Origin: a candidate division WOR-1 bacterium RIFOXYB2_FULL_42_35
GTDB taxonomy: Bacteria > Margulisbacteria > WOR-1 > O2-12-FULL-45-9
Direction of reading: 5' to 3'
DNA length: 64,000 nt
Assembly: GCA_001771545.1 (NCBI GenBank)
Contig: MEUC01000011.1
Location: 1 to 64,000 of the forward strand
Positions 9,051-17,171 of this stretch are shown here, in pieces. How positions within the stretch are numbered: the first letter of the stretch is position 1; each line of letters opens with the position of its first letter. The notes under the pieces were generated by a model. It did not search any database. It had not been told where the DNA came from and worked only from the letters and a program-made list of their open reading frames with translations. The translations under genes and the position numbers were made by a program.

Positions 9051-9416
9051 ATGTTAAATTTAGTAACCAACAATTTTGATGGCGATTATGTCAAAAACAT
9101 TTTATGTCCAGGAATTCTCTGCACTTTTGGCCTCTTTATATTCCTTGACCAGTTTCTTCCTCGTTCCTTAAATAATTTCGCATTAGAACAAACAACTTTG
9201 TTTTCTTTCGCCTTTATTGTGACCTCAATAATCATTGGTCAACTCAATGCGATTATTAGCGTGCTTATTTCCCATTCCTTATATGCTTTTTTACAAATAA
9301 TTTTTTTTCAGAGGGAAAAACTCTCAAATCTTAGACAGACAAGCAGCTGGCATGATATGCATTATATTATTATTTATTGGAAGCTACTCCTACGCTGTTC
9401 ACTCTTCACTTGCTGA
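9051..9416 (+). pseudogene. hydrophobic protein, probably a truncated membrane protein gene
   Basis: This frame codes 121 residues with two clear hydrophobic stretches (about residues 15-35 and 47-80). Its first ~90 residues read like a real membrane protein, then the composition changes (REKLSNLRQTSSW onward), as if the end were shifted or recombined. There is no Shine-Dalgarno; it begins 19 nt after tRNA-Asn and lies between the tRNA and its broken copy. I do not recognise a family. Bases 9417-9491, between it and the tRNA remnant, show nothing else. Confidence 0.35.
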
Positions 9417-9491
9417 AACAAAAACATAATAGAATTAATGCATTTAAGAGATTATAAGTTCTCCCAGGAATAATTATTTATAAATAATTAT

Positions 9492-9651
9492 TGACGAGTC
9501 AGCTTCGGAGAGCACTTGACTGTTAATCAAGGTGTTGCTGGTTCTCCCGACGCTCATTCTTCTATGATAACTGTGGAACCGTCGGGATCCCGATGATTAC
9601 ATTATCATCATATTTATAATGTCCATCGGGAGAGTCCAGCTCGAGGAGCTT
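9492..9651 (+). pseudogene. broken tRNA-Asn copy interrupted in the T-loop
   Basis: Bases 9509-9544 repeat the tRNA-Asn sequence from the D-stem end through the anticodon stem-loop to GGTTC with one inserted G, and 9632-9648 continue with GAGTCCAGCTCGAGGAG, the rest of the T arm and the 3' acceptor strand. The two parts are split exactly in the T-loop by 87 bp (9545-9631). The 5' acceptor and D-arm are degenerate, so no functional tRNA is expected. The T-loop is the usual core of integrase attachment sites. Bases 9652-9842 hold only a TATAGT-like box near 9763. Confidence 0.75.
9545..9631. repeat. twin-hairpin insertion element
   Basis: The insertion consists of two back-to-back hairpins of 43 and 44 nt. 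The first is closed by TCCCGACG (9545-9552) and CGTCGGGA (9580-9587). The second is closed by TCCCGATG (9588-9595) and CATCGGGA (9624-9631) and has an inner stem ACATTAT/ATAATGT (9599-9605/9616-9622). The outer ends TCCCGA and TCGGGA are inverted, as in small palindromic mobile repeats. No coding capacity. Confidence 0.7.
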
Positions 9652-9842
9652 TTTATTTGCAGAAAACGTGGACGAGAACGGGAAAACAGGGGGAGTTCGC
9701 TAAATTTGCTCTCACTACATCTAATCTGTAACCAGGATTACATACTTTTTTCCTAATGCACTATATAGTTTATGCTGATGATAGTAATCAGCCATATCCT
9801 GAGACAAAAGGAATGCTGCTCTATAAGGGAGGGGTGAAAATC

Positions 9843-10004
9843 ATGGGTAACAAAGAAACCATCGGACAGCGTATCGATAAAGTTGTGAGCAAAGTGTCGG
9901 AAAATGTTGAAAAGGCAAAAAGCAAGATCGCTACAGCGAAAGAGGACGCGACTGACATAGCACACGATATATCAAATAGCGTAAAGAAGGCAGTCAAACA
10001 TTAA
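9843..10004 (+). CDS. small charged amphipathic helical protein
   Basis: A 53-residue protein of heptad-like, lysine- and glutamate-rich sequence (KVVSKVSENVEKAKSKIATA) with no membrane helix or cysteine. It should be a single amphipathic helix or coiled coil and resembles in style YtxH/LEA-like stress miniproteins, though family membership cannot be shown. GGGAGGGG at about 9828-9835 places the start at ATG 9843; the longer frame from 9756 lacks a site. It stands alone, followed by 174 bases with no feature, then another miniprotein. Confidence 0.65.
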   Translation: MGNKETIGQRIDKVVSKVSENVEKAKSKIATAKEDATDIAHDISNSVKKAVKH

Positions 10005-10178
10005 GTTGATTTAAACTGTGCGTTCAAAAATGCCCGGAGGTGTTTGAGCTTCGTTGATGAAGCCAAGCAATTTAACCCATCAAGCAGGTTCTAACATCAT
10101 CCAGCCAGCGGAGCTTTACTTTTTGATTGATTTCCATTCAAACAAGAGTATGATTAATTGTAAGAGGGAGTGATATAA

Positions 10179-10379
10179 ATGAAAAAACTTTTTGCGATCG
10201 CGTTGATTGTGATAGGCATTCTGAGCTTGGTATATGGCGGGTTTACTTTCACAACTCAAACCAATAAGGCTACTCTGGGCCCAATCAATGTCTCAACAAA
10301 TGAAAGGCATACGGTCTTCATCCCGATCGGGGTTGGGGTGGCAGTTTCAATAGCAGGCCTCGCGCTACTAATCTTTTAA
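10179..10379 (+). CDS. small two-helix membrane protein, DUF3185-like
   Basis: A 66-residue protein with a hydrophobic N-terminal helix (residues 3-20, ending LVYGG), a polar loop TKATLGPINVSTNERHTV and a second C-terminal helix (49-66). The pattern, a MKKL start, a GG turn, a loop containing LGP, and a second helix, is that of small inner-membrane proteins often annotated DUF3185. GAGGGAG at 10164-10170 supports ATG 10179. Function unknown. Bases 10380-10524 hold only a 46-codon TTG-start frame that I do not accept as a gene. Confidence 0.65.
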   Translation: MKKLFAIALIVIGILSLVYGGFTFTTQTNKATLGPINVSTNERHTVFIPIGVGVAVSIAGLALLIF

Positions 10380-10524
10380 CTTGAAGCTTGATTGATAGGA
10401 TTAAGGATGAGAAAGTTGCGAAACTCGTCCAAAAAGGTGGGTCAAACTTTGCAAACAAACTATTGCGGGACAGTTTGGAAATGCTATGGATAAATGTAAA
10501 GATTTTTCAGATCGTTATAATGGA

Positions 10525-10938
10525 TTAATAAAATTGCTTGGGAATAAAAAGCAATCTGCAGTCATTATCCCCGCTCCCCAAGCCCTGATACTGATTGCCA
10601 TTATTAAACTTAAAATCCAACCGGGCAGCTAGTCCATCGTGATCATCTCTCTGCCAAAAATGATACTTTGCATGTAGATAGATATCATTTAATCCCGCTG
10701 GGGCGGATATTGTATAAGGGACTGCAACTGCTAAATCGAAGTGGGGCAAAATACCATGTCTAAAAACAAGACCAACTGCATTAGTTAAAACTGTATGCGT
10801 ATTGGTAGTTCCCAACCCCGCGTCAATCTCTGATCTTTTGGGGGCGACAGTATAGACTGTATCCGTCACCAAGGGAACAGCGGCAAAAACAGGTGCAAGT
10901 AAAAATAATAGAATAAAAAAAACCAGGAAAAGCTTCAT
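10525..10938 (-). pseudogene. C-terminally truncated outer-membrane protein (phenol-degradation MetA-like)
   Basis: A signal peptide (MKLFLVFFILLFLLAPVFA) is followed by sequence typical of the putative MetA-pathway-of-phenol-degradation barrel family, including LNDIYLHAKYHF and LDFKFNNGNQYQGLGSGDND. Full-length members have roughly 230-280 residues; this one stops after 137 in an unrelated tail (LLFIPKQFY), so the second half of the barrel has been lost, probably at a recombination junction near 10525. ATG 10938 overlaps the stop of the permease gene (ATGA), showing that it was the second gene of that operon. Possibly still translated, unlikely to fold as a barrel. Confidence 0.6.
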
Positions 10939-12302
10939 ACTTTTTGTTTTTTCAAAGAATAGCCAATTAACACTTCCCCAATAATTACGGTGACAATTGT
11001 TCCTACAATGATCGGTAAAGCGATCCACATAAAATCTTTTCCCGGCTGGAGGCATAAGATTATAATCGTCACCAAGATTATGATTTCGGCTACTGCTGCC
11101 AGCAGAAAGGCAAACCAATCTGGACCTGGAACCTGGTAAGGCCGCTTAATATTTTTATCCCGCTTTCTTAAAGCGACATAAGCCGGAAAAAGGATTAAGT
11201 AAGAAAACAGTTCTATGACCAGGCAAAAAGCTGTGACATGCCAAAACATTTCCGCTGCATTATCTGCAAAAAACCAATAGACAACTATTATAATAGTAGA
11301 AATTATTCCCGATGCGACCGAGGCTCCGATTGGCGCATTATTTTTACTCATTAAACCAAATATTTTAGGCATTTCGCCATTATTGGCTGCTTCTGCTATG
11401 GCCCGGTTTTGACCCAGAGTCCAGGCCACAATCCCCGTAAAAAGAGTGCTTAGTATCAGCATCCCAATACTAATCGTCACTACCCTGCTCAACGCATGCG
11501 TATCAAAGGCAATTATAAACATTTGTATAATCCCGCTGGAAACATTGATTTCGTTCGCCGGAACAATCACCCAAATTAAAAGTGTGGAAATAAGATATAA
11601 AGCCGCAATAGCAAAAGCAGATAGAATTATCGCTTTGGGGACATCCCTTTGGGGATTTTTCATCTCTCCTGCAGCGCTAGAAACCAGTTCGCAGCCCAGC
11701 AGGTTATAGATGATGATTGGGATAAAAATTACCGCGGCATTAAGGCTGGGCAAGATATTAACCAAATTAATCTCATTGGCAATGTGACCATGTTTCAAGA
11801 AAAACATCGCGGCTGCCAAAATCATCCCGAGGGCAATTAAGACTTTAGAGATTGAACCAATATTGGTTACCCATTTTGAAGATTCCAGTGAACAGATATT
11901 TACAGCGGTTGTTACCCAAATCATTACAATCCCGATTAAAACCTGATCCCAAAGCGTAAGCCCTGGAAAAAACATATGTCCCAAGATTTCCGCAAACGCA
12001 ATATAGATTGCCGGAATCCAAATCGGCAAAGAGACCCAATAATACCAGATAGTACGCGCTGCCCACCTTTTCCCAAAGGCCCTCTTAACCCAAGCATATA
12101 TCCCCCCCTGCTCAGGATAGGTGGAGCCTAATTCAGCTGAAATTAATCCGGAAGGCAAAAAATAACCGACAATAAAGATTAACCACCAAGATATGGCCGA
12201 AGGGCCAATTGCAGCAGCAGTAGCAATTGCTTCTACGCCAAAAATGGCACAAAAGGCAAAAAGAAAAAGATCCCAAAACCCTAAAACCTTTTTCCTTTCC
12301 AT
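10935..12302 (-). CDS. APC-superfamily amino acid permease
   Basis: A 455-residue polytopic membrane protein with about 12 hydrophobic segments. The first helix has the broken, glycine-containing pattern of APC transporters (AIFGVEAIATAAAIGPSAI, residues 19-37), and the ELGSTYPEQGGIYAWVKRAFG loop near residue 56 is typical of the amino acid/glutamate-GABA exchanger branch. The substrate cannot be read from the sequence. No Shine-Dalgarno precedes ATG 12302; TATAAT sits 7 nt upstream. It is coupled to the truncated barrel gene downstream. Confidence 0.85.
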   Translation of the reverse strand: MERKKVLGFWDLFLFAFCAIFGVEAIATAAAIGPSAISWWLIFIVGYFLPSGLISAELGSTYPEQGGIYAWVKRAFGKRWAARTIWYYWVSLPIWIPAIYIAFAEILGHMFFPGLTLWDQVLIGIVMIWVTTAVNICSLESSKWVTNIGSISKVLIALGMILAAAMFFLKHGHIANEINLVNILPSLNAAVIFIPIIIYNLLGCELVSSAAGEMKNPQRDVPKAIILSAFAIAALYLISTLLIWVIVPANEINVSSGIIQMFIIAFDTHALSRVVTISIGMLILSTLFTGIVAWTLGQNRAIAEAANNGEMPKIFGLMSKNNAPIGASVASGIISTIIIVVYWFFADNAAEMFWHVTAFCLVIELFSYLILFPAYVALRKRDKNIKRPYQVPGPDWFAFLLAAVAEIIILVTIIILCLQPGKDFMWIALPIIVGTIVTVIIGEVLIGYSLKKQKV

Positions 12303-12309
12303 TGTTGGA

Positions 12310-12318
12310 ATTATACCA
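12310..12318 (-). promoter_or_regulatory. extended -10 promoter of the permease (leaderless)
   Basis: TGG TATAAT on the minus strand, with only 7 nt to ATG 12302 and no ribosome site. Just upstream, about 12337-12365 carries a 14-15 bp direct repeat (AAGGATTAGAAACA twice). Confidence 0.55.
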
Positions 12319-12376
12319 AAAGCTATTAAAGACTTAAAGGATTAGAAACAAGGATTAGAAACAAGATCAACTGGCT

Positions 12377-13153
12377 TTATTTATCGTTTTCCAAAAATTC
12401 CACTGCAAGCTTCGTAAATAGCGAGGGATTTTCTAAGTGGACATCGTGGGCAGCATTTTTTATTAGTTGAATTCTACTGCCCGGGATCTGTTTTACCAGT
12501 ATTCTGGCCTCATCCGGCAGGATAAGGATATCATCTTCTCCTTCGATTATTAAAGTCTTGGCTTTGATGCCAGATAAACGGCTGCGAGCATCAAATTTAG
12601 CCATTACAGCTACTTGAGCCTTAAAACCTTCAGGGGTCAAAGGATAAGGATACTTACTGGCATTCTTAATAAAAGTTTTAACAAACGATCCGGAATCAAA
12701 AGTCTTAGGAGAAAATAGCCAGGAGCTCCAGGCTGTAATCCACTTTTCAATAGTTTCTTTCTCTTTGAGTTTTTTTGCAAACCCGAAAAAGAGGGCATTA
12801 TTTCGGCTAGAGGAAACAGGAGCAGTTCCTTCCAAGATCAGTTTATTGACCCGTTTTGGATAATTGATAGCAATCTCCTGGGCAATATATCCTCCCATTG
12901 AGTGGCCAATTAGATGTGCCCGCTTAATCCCTAAATAGTCGAGCAACTTTACTGCCTCATCTGCCAAATGACGGATAGTATGGGGCTTTTTAAAGTAACT
13001 GCTTCGGCCAGAACCTGGATTATCAAAAATAATAGTTTGAAACCGTTTAGAAAAAACTTTAACTACCCCACCCCAGCTCGAATTATCCGCCCCTAACCCA
13101 GCAATTAACAGCAGCGGCTCGCCGCTGCCGTGAACCTCGTAGTAAAGCTGCAT
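12377..13153 (-). CDS. alpha/beta hydrolase
   Basis: A 258-residue hydrolase of the alpha/beta fold. The nucleophile elbow GHSMGG places the serine near residue 99; the oxyanion-side motif is LLIAGLGADNSSW near 15-27; a catalytic aspartate follows IIEGEDD near 205 and the histidine is in NAAHDVHLE near 235. It resembles BioH/pimeloyl-ester or 3-oxoadipate enol-lactonase type esterases, but the substrate is open. AGGGAGATG before ATG 13153 is a good ribosome site, and TATAAT further upstream is a likely -10. Confidence 0.85.
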   Translation of the reverse strand: MQLYYEVHGSGEPLLLIAGLGADNSSWGGVVKVFSKRFQTIIFDNPGSGRSSYFKKPHTIRHLADEAVKLLDYLGIKRAHLIGHSMGGYIAQEIAINYPKRVNKLILEGTAPVSSSRNNALFFGFAKKLKEKETIEKWITAWSSWLFSPKTFDSGSFVKTFIKNASKYPYPLTPEGFKAQVAVMAKFDARSRLSGIKAKTLIIEGEDDILILPDEARILVKQIPGSRIQLIKNAAHDVHLENPSLFTKLAVEFLENDK

Positions 13154-13270
13154 ATCATCTCCCTATAAACATTTCTCGTGTTCGAATTATATCAGAATTT
13201 CCTGGACGCTTGAAGGATCCAACACAGGAACCCGCTTCACTTAATTCTTACTAAACTGTATACTTTTTAG

Positions 13271-14539
13271 ATGATGCCCACTAAAAACAAAGATCAATTT
13301 GACCTTGTCGTTATCGGCGGAGGACCAGCAGGAATGATGGCTGCAGGCAGGGCTGCGGAATGCGGAGCCAAAGTACTGCTAATTGAAAAAACTTATCGCC
13401 TGGGCAGTAAATTATTATTAACCGGCGGTGGAAAATGCAACATCACCAACAACGCTGAAATGCCGGAGATGATTACTGCCTTTGGTAAAGATGGCAAATT
13501 TCTCTATCGAGCCTTAACTGTTTTCTCCAGAGACGATCTGATTGAATTTTTCACTTTACGTGGAGTGACAATGCAGACTGAACCAGATGGCAGAGTTCTC
13601 CCCTTAAATAAAAAGGCCGAAGATGTGCTGGCAGTTTTGCGCACCTATCTGGAAGAACATAATGTCTCCATCCTTCATAACACGACTGTTGCCACCATCC
13701 AATACGGTTCAAAAAACAAAACCGGCCTTAAAGGGATAACAACATCTGATGGCAAAATGATCAACACCACCAAATTAATTATTGCGACTGGAGGAAAATC
13801 ATATTCGGCTACCGGATCTACCGGTGATGGGTATGAAATGGCTAAACAATGTGGACATACTATTGAGAAGATTAGCCCGGGACTTAGCGCCCTTGAATCT
13901 AATAGCTTCTTTATTAAAGAGCTCCAAGGCCTGACCCTTCAAGATATTGGCATTTCAGTGATTGTCGGCGACAGTAAAAAGTCCACAGCAAAAGGGAACC
14001 TCTTGTTTACTCATTTTGGAGTGTCGGGGCCAATTGTTCTCAACCTGAGTGGCACAATTATTGACGCACTTGCCAACAAAAGCCAAGTTGAATTAGCATT
14101 AAACTTGCGCCCTGATTATAGTGACAAAGAGTTTGATAAGATATTGTCAAAAGATATTTGTTCGTTTGGAAATAGAACTGTCTCTCAATATTTCAAAAAA
14201 ACTTTACCCCCTTCCCTTGCCTCTGTCATGGAAAAACTTTGTTCTGCAATTATCAATAAAAAATGCAGTGTGGTTAATCGCGAGGAACGCCAGAGAATTG
14301 CATCCTTATTGACTGATTTTAGAATTACCATATCCAGAGCCAGGCCCATCGAGGAAGCAACAATAACCAGAGGTGGTGTTTCGCTAAAAGAGCTTAATCC
14401 ACAAACGATGGAGTCAAAGCTGGTCAAGGGACTCTATTTTTGCGGCGAGGTAATTAATCTGGCCGGGCTAACAGGTGGCTATAATCTACAAGAAGCCTTC
14501 TCAACCGGATATCTGGCCGGTCAATCGGCGGCTAAGTAG
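13271..14539 (+). CDS. NAD(P)/FAD-dependent oxidoreductase, HI0933/YhiN family
   Basis: A 422-residue flavoprotein. The N-terminal dinucleotide-binding fold has VVIGGGPAGMMAAGRAAE near residue 13; the family-specific GGGKCNITNN follows near 55; IATGGKSY lies near 175, and the C-terminal FAD motif is CGEVINLAGLTGGYNLQEAF near 393-412. These are the hallmarks of HI0933-like proteins (BaiN/YhiN relatives), a mostly uncharacterised class. TATACT lies 6 nt before ATG 13271 and no Shine-Dalgarno is seen, so the message may be leaderless; ATG 13274 is an equal alternative. Confidence 0.88.
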   Translation: MMPTKNKDQFDLVVIGGGPAGMMAAGRAAECGAKVLLIEKTYRLGSKLLLTGGGKCNITNNAEMPEMITAFGKDGKFLYRALTVFSRDDLIEFFTLRGVTMQTEPDGRVLPLNKKAEDVLAVLRTYLEEHNVSILHNTTVATIQYGSKNKTGLKGITTSDGKMINTTKLIIATGGKSYSATGSTGDGYEMAKQCGHTIEKISPGLSALESNSFFIKELQGLTLQDIGISVIVGDSKKSTAKGNLLFTHFGVSGPIVLNLSGTIIDALANKSQVELALNLRPDYSDKEFDKILSKDICSFGNRTVSQYFKKTLPPSLASVMEKLCSAIINKKCSVVNREERQRIASLLTDFRITISRARPIEEATITRGGVSLKELNPQTMESKLVKGLYFCGEVINLAGLTGGYNLQEAFSTGYLAGQSAAK

Positions 14540-14661
14540 AACAAATTTTTCTTTTGACCAGCGAAACAAGACCTGCAGCGGTGGGGGGAAGACTCGGTTA
14601 AGACTGGCAAGTAACAGTAACAACTTGTCAAATAATCATTGTTATCTTTACAATTGAAGAC

Positions 14662-14721
14662 AAAAAAATGGGGGCCAACCCGTTCAAGCAGCCTTGTTTC
14701 CTTTGAACAGATTAGACCCCC
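14662..14721 (-). terminator. Rho-independent terminator of the 14.7-18.5 kb envelope gene run
   Basis: Read on the minus strand, a long hairpin formed by GGGGG (14721-14717) and CCCCC (14674-14670), with an inner stem GTTCAA/TTGAAC, is followed by A and seven T. It sits 38 nt after the stop of the 14759 gene. Confidence 0.75.
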
Positions 14722-14758
14722 GTGCAAATACAAAACTATCGACCCATAATTTCAGATA

Positions 14759-15553
14759 CTAGAATGTGATCCCGTATCCAATCTTGAGGTCAACACCTTT
14801 CAATGCCGCCTGGTCAGCAGAATATTTAAGAACTCCGTATCCCATCTCGAAATTAACTACTCCCATCTCAGGTACGTTGTAATTTGCGCCTACACAGCCT
14901 TCAAGACCCCACACGCCTGTTCTGGAATCATTAACTTTGACCGGTATAAGATATGCCCCACCCAAATACCAAGTAAGAGGCATGCCTAGCTCCGGAAGAA
15001 ATGGACTGATGTAATAAACAGCTCCAAGCTTCGCGAAAATGGCTTGCATCTCGTCTCCACCGCTGGGATTTGTGCCTGTAATATAATTAGCTCCAACTCT
15101 CATCTTTAGGCCTTGAGCCGGCAGCCCTGACAGGTCATAATCAAAATTCCCGGAAAACCCAACCAACCCCGCATTAAATCCGCCATTGAAATACAAATCA
15201 ACACCCCTACCTACCTCCTTGGTGTTTGGAACAGTAACAATCACCGGAGGGGGAGCGGGAATTCTTATAACCACTGGAGGGGGAGCGGGCGTTCGTATAA
15301 TCACTGGCGGTTTTGGAGTTTCCATCGTAGCTTTCAGCTTTTCCCAGCGAAGCAGAGTGGCGGCCTTTTCCTTGTGCAACAAAGCTACCCTGGCCGTATC
15401 TTTAGCCTGCTTGGCGGTTGCCAGCTTTGCATCAACAACATTAAGGTAATCCCTGACCGCAGTCATCTCTTCTGCCATGGTCCGGCCAAAAGACATACTG
15501 GCCAAACCAGTGGAAAGAGCGAAAACCATTAGATAAACAATAAATTTCTTCAT
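14759..15553 (-). CDS. outer-membrane beta-barrel protein with periplasmic coiled coil and Pro-rich repeat
   Basis: A 264-residue secreted protein. The order is: signal peptide (residues 1-23), a charged helical segment likely to form a coiled coil (27-76), a proline-rich linker with three copies of an (I/R)xPAPPPV-like unit (80-108), and a beta-rich C-terminal domain (115-264) with alternating strands ending in DLKIGYGITF, a barrel-like aromatic terminus. This suggests a small barrel carrying a periplasmic stalk. AAGGGAGGTG is a very strong ribosome site before ATG 15553. It is the last gene before the terminator at 14662-14721. The family is unrecognised. Confidence 0.7.
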   Translation of the reverse strand: MKKFIVYLMVFALSTGLASMSFGRTMAEEMTAVRDYLNVVDAKLATAKQAKDTARVALLHKEKAATLLRWEKLKATMETPKPPVIIRTPAPPPVVIRIPAPPPVIVTVPNTKEVGRGVDLYFNGGFNAGLVGFSGNFDYDLSGLPAQGLKMRVGANYITGTNPSGGDEMQAIFAKLGAVYYISPFLPELGMPLTWYLGGAYLIPVKVNDSRTGVWGLEGCVGANYNVPEMGVVNFEMGYGVLKYSADQAALKGVDLKIGYGITF

Positions 15554-15612
15554 TCTTTTTCACCTCCCTTCACAAAAAATACGCTGCCCAACAATAGCTA
15601 CCAATAATTATT

Positions 15613-16005
15613 TCAGTGCTGTTGTTTCCAGTGCCCATACTTAATGATCCTCTCTTTTTTATAGACTACACGATAATTCTTTGGCACTTTAAACAAATGA
15701 CCGGGAACGTCATTATTGTGCACATATCCCCACGGACCATTGTACTGCCCCGCCCTATACCAGCGCTCACCCCTGGGAGACCACCAGTAACCGTTATAAA
15801 AGAAAACATCAAAGTTATTACTGGGGACAAAATAGATGTTAGTCCCTGGCATCATAACCACTTCGGAAGGCGCTGAAACCATTATAGGTGGTGGGCCTAG
15901 ATCAATAGCAACCTTAACCTTTGCTGGTGTCCTTCCCGAAAATCCTAGAACCGAGGACTCGAGTAATAAAACCAATCCAAGTAATGCCCAAAAACTTTTT
16001 TTCAT
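15613..16005 (-). CDS. secreted aromatic-rich protein (YNGYWW type)
   Basis: A 130-residue exported protein with a signal peptide (hydrophobic 5-21), then a conserved-looking domain rich in Tyr/Trp: PPPIMVSAPSEVVMMPG, FFYNGYWWSPRGERWYRA and YNGPWGYV, followed by a basic tail (VPKNYRVVYKKER). Proteins of this appearance occur in Deltaproteobacteria and other diderms; none has a function I can name. Its 3' end and trailing DNA (about 15571-15720) are duplicated in degraded form at 18108-18260. Confidence 0.7.
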   Translation of the reverse strand: MKKSFWALLGLVLLLESSVLGFSGRTPAKVKVAIDLGPPPIMVSAPSEVVMMPGTNIYFVPSNNFDVFFYNGYWWSPRGERWYRAGQYNGPWGYVHNNDVPGHLFKVPKNYRVVYKKERIIKYGHWKQQH

Positions 16006-16020
16006 ATTACTTATATTCCT

Positions 16021-16170
16021 TTACATTATTGGCTTGCCCTTAATGATCCGGACCAGGATCATCAGAATGGCAATGACCAGCAAAATGTTAATAAACCCAC
16101 CAAGCGTGGTTGAAGTAACCATACCCAACAGCCAGAAGATCAACAAAACAACAATAAGGGTCTCAAGCAT
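16021..16170 (-). CDS. lmo0937-family small membrane protein (copy 1)
   Basis: A 49-residue protein with two hydrophobic segments: MLETLIVVLLIFWLLG, then TTLGGFINILLVIAIL and a basic end. This is the pattern of the lmo0937/DUF5670 miniprotein family, often stress-associated. AAGGAG lies about 10 nt before ATG 16170; the longer reading to 16218 is not supported. A paralogue lies at 16993-17142. Confidence 0.8.
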   Translation of the reverse strand: MLETLIVVLLIFWLLGMVTSTTLGGFINILLVIAILMILVRIIKGKPIM

Positions 16171-16201
16171 GTTTATCTTTCTCCTTTCTATCATCATATC
16201 C

Positions 16202-16621
16202 TTAGAAAAAATATCCAACCTGGAACTGTAGCCTTCCGGAGTGAACTACATCAATGCCTACTTCCAAAAACAATGGTGTTACATCAAGAAACCGTTCAAA
16301 AATAAGGGAAATATAAGGGCCAGCTGTTGAATTATTCCCCAGATATCCAACCAGTCCGCCACTTAAATACATAGGGAATCTGCTGCTAACACTACTAAGA
16401 AACCATTTTCCACCGATAAAGATAATCCCAGGCGTATTTGAAGTATTGGCTTCAAAACCATATCTTAGTGTCGCGCCGTTCGTCAGCCCGTTTTCCGCCA
16501 TTATTCCCAGTGCCATCCCATCCCTGATTCCGCCGATAACTGCGGGTTTGTAAGCAAGACATTCCGATCCTAACAACAGAACCAAGAGAGCAACCGCGAT
16601 AAATATATTCCTGCTCATCAT
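16202..16621 (-). CDS. small secreted beta-barrel-like protein
   Basis: A 139-residue protein with a signal peptide (ending SECLA near residue 23) and alternating glycine/aromatic beta strands (NGATLRYGFEANTSN, GIIFIGGKWFLSS, MYLSGGLVGYLG), ending in LQFQVGYFF, an outer-membrane-like terminal strand. AAGGGAGGTGAG precedes ATGATG at 16621/16618. The family is unrecognised; at this size it would be an 8-strand or incomplete barrel. Confidence 0.65.
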   Translation of the reverse strand: MMSRNIFIAVALLVLLLGSECLAYKPAVIGGIRDGMALGIMAENGLTNGATLRYGFEANTSNTPGIIFIGGKWFLSSVSSRFPMYLSGGLVGYLGNNSTAGPYISLIFERFLDVTPLFLEVGIDVVHSGRLQFQVGYFF

Positions 16622-16641
16622 CTCACCTCCCTTATTCCCTT

Positions 16642-16836
16642 TTATGGCAACGTTACGGTAACGGAGTCTAATGTCACGGCAGTCATTGATAATAACCTAC
16701 CGTTCAGAGTTGCGCCGGTATTCAAAGCAATCAGCGTTTGACAGATAAAATTCCCATTCGTTAAAGACAATGTTTTCTGAATAATCATTACAAACAAAGT
16801 ATGCGCAGTTATAAGAAAACACGCAGTAATATGCAT
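16642..16836 (-). pseudogene. remnant of an ice-binding-like (DUF3494) domain
   Basis: The last ~37 codons of this frame (GNFICQTLIALNTGATLNGR, then TAVTLDSVTVTLP) match the very characteristic C-terminal end of DUF3494 proteins, where a GN-LALTSITLNTGAT-NGR-LA-GAVTLD pattern closes the beta-helix. The rest of the ~200-residue domain is missing and the frame's N-terminal part is unrelated, so this is a decayed fragment. The 371 bp between 16622 and 16992 otherwise hold only unclear open stretches. Confidence 0.6.
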
Positions 16837-16992
16837 AGACGAATAACTGTGATCTATATTACAACTCCGTTTGCCCCAAGTTTCGAAATTATCACATCAG
16901 CCAGCGCAACTTCATCAAGCGAACTGAGATCATACAAGCAAAGACCCCTAATAAAAATAAATATATCCACTGCAAGGGAAAACTGGATATTT

Positions 16993-17142
16993 TTACAGGA
17001 CCTTTCTGACCTTAATAATCCTAAACAAAACCATCACAATCGCAATGACCAACAAAACGTGAATCAGTCCGCCCATGGTGGTTGTTGTGACCATCCCCAG
17101 CAGCCATAAGATCAGCATGATTACGACAATAGTTTCTAGCAT
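16993..17142 (-). CDS. lmo0937-family small membrane protein (copy 2)
   Basis: A 49-residue paralogue of the 16021 protein, same length and layout: MLETIVVIMLILWLLG, then TTTTMGGLIHVLLVIAIV and a basic tail RIIKVRK. AAGGAGGTG lies about 4 nt before ATG 17142. It is too short for ordinary ORF cut-offs, but the paralogy, ribosome site and exact length make it a real gene. Confidence 0.8.
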   Translation of the reverse strand: MLETIVVIMLILWLLGMVTTTTMGGLIHVLLVIAIVMVLFRIIKVRKVL

Positions 17143-17171
17143 GTTGCACCTCCTTCAAACCAAATTTAAAC

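Noticed and set aside
10388-10528. 46-codon TTG-start frame (LIDRIKDEKVAKLVQKGG...) between the 10179 gene and the truncated barrel
   Set aside because: The composition is protein-like, but there is no ATG, no ribosome site and no recognised family; it may be a fragment left at a recombination junction.
14540-14758. Riboswitch-like structured RNA
   Set aside because: The structure is fully explained as a minus-strand Rho-independent terminator ending in seven T.
16840-16980. Open minus-strand stretches beside the DUF3494 remnant (SSLDEVALADVIISKLGANG in one frame, WIYLFLLGVFACMISV in another)
   Set aside because: Two competing frames, no start with a ribosome site, and no link to the DUF3494 tail; probably decayed DNA.
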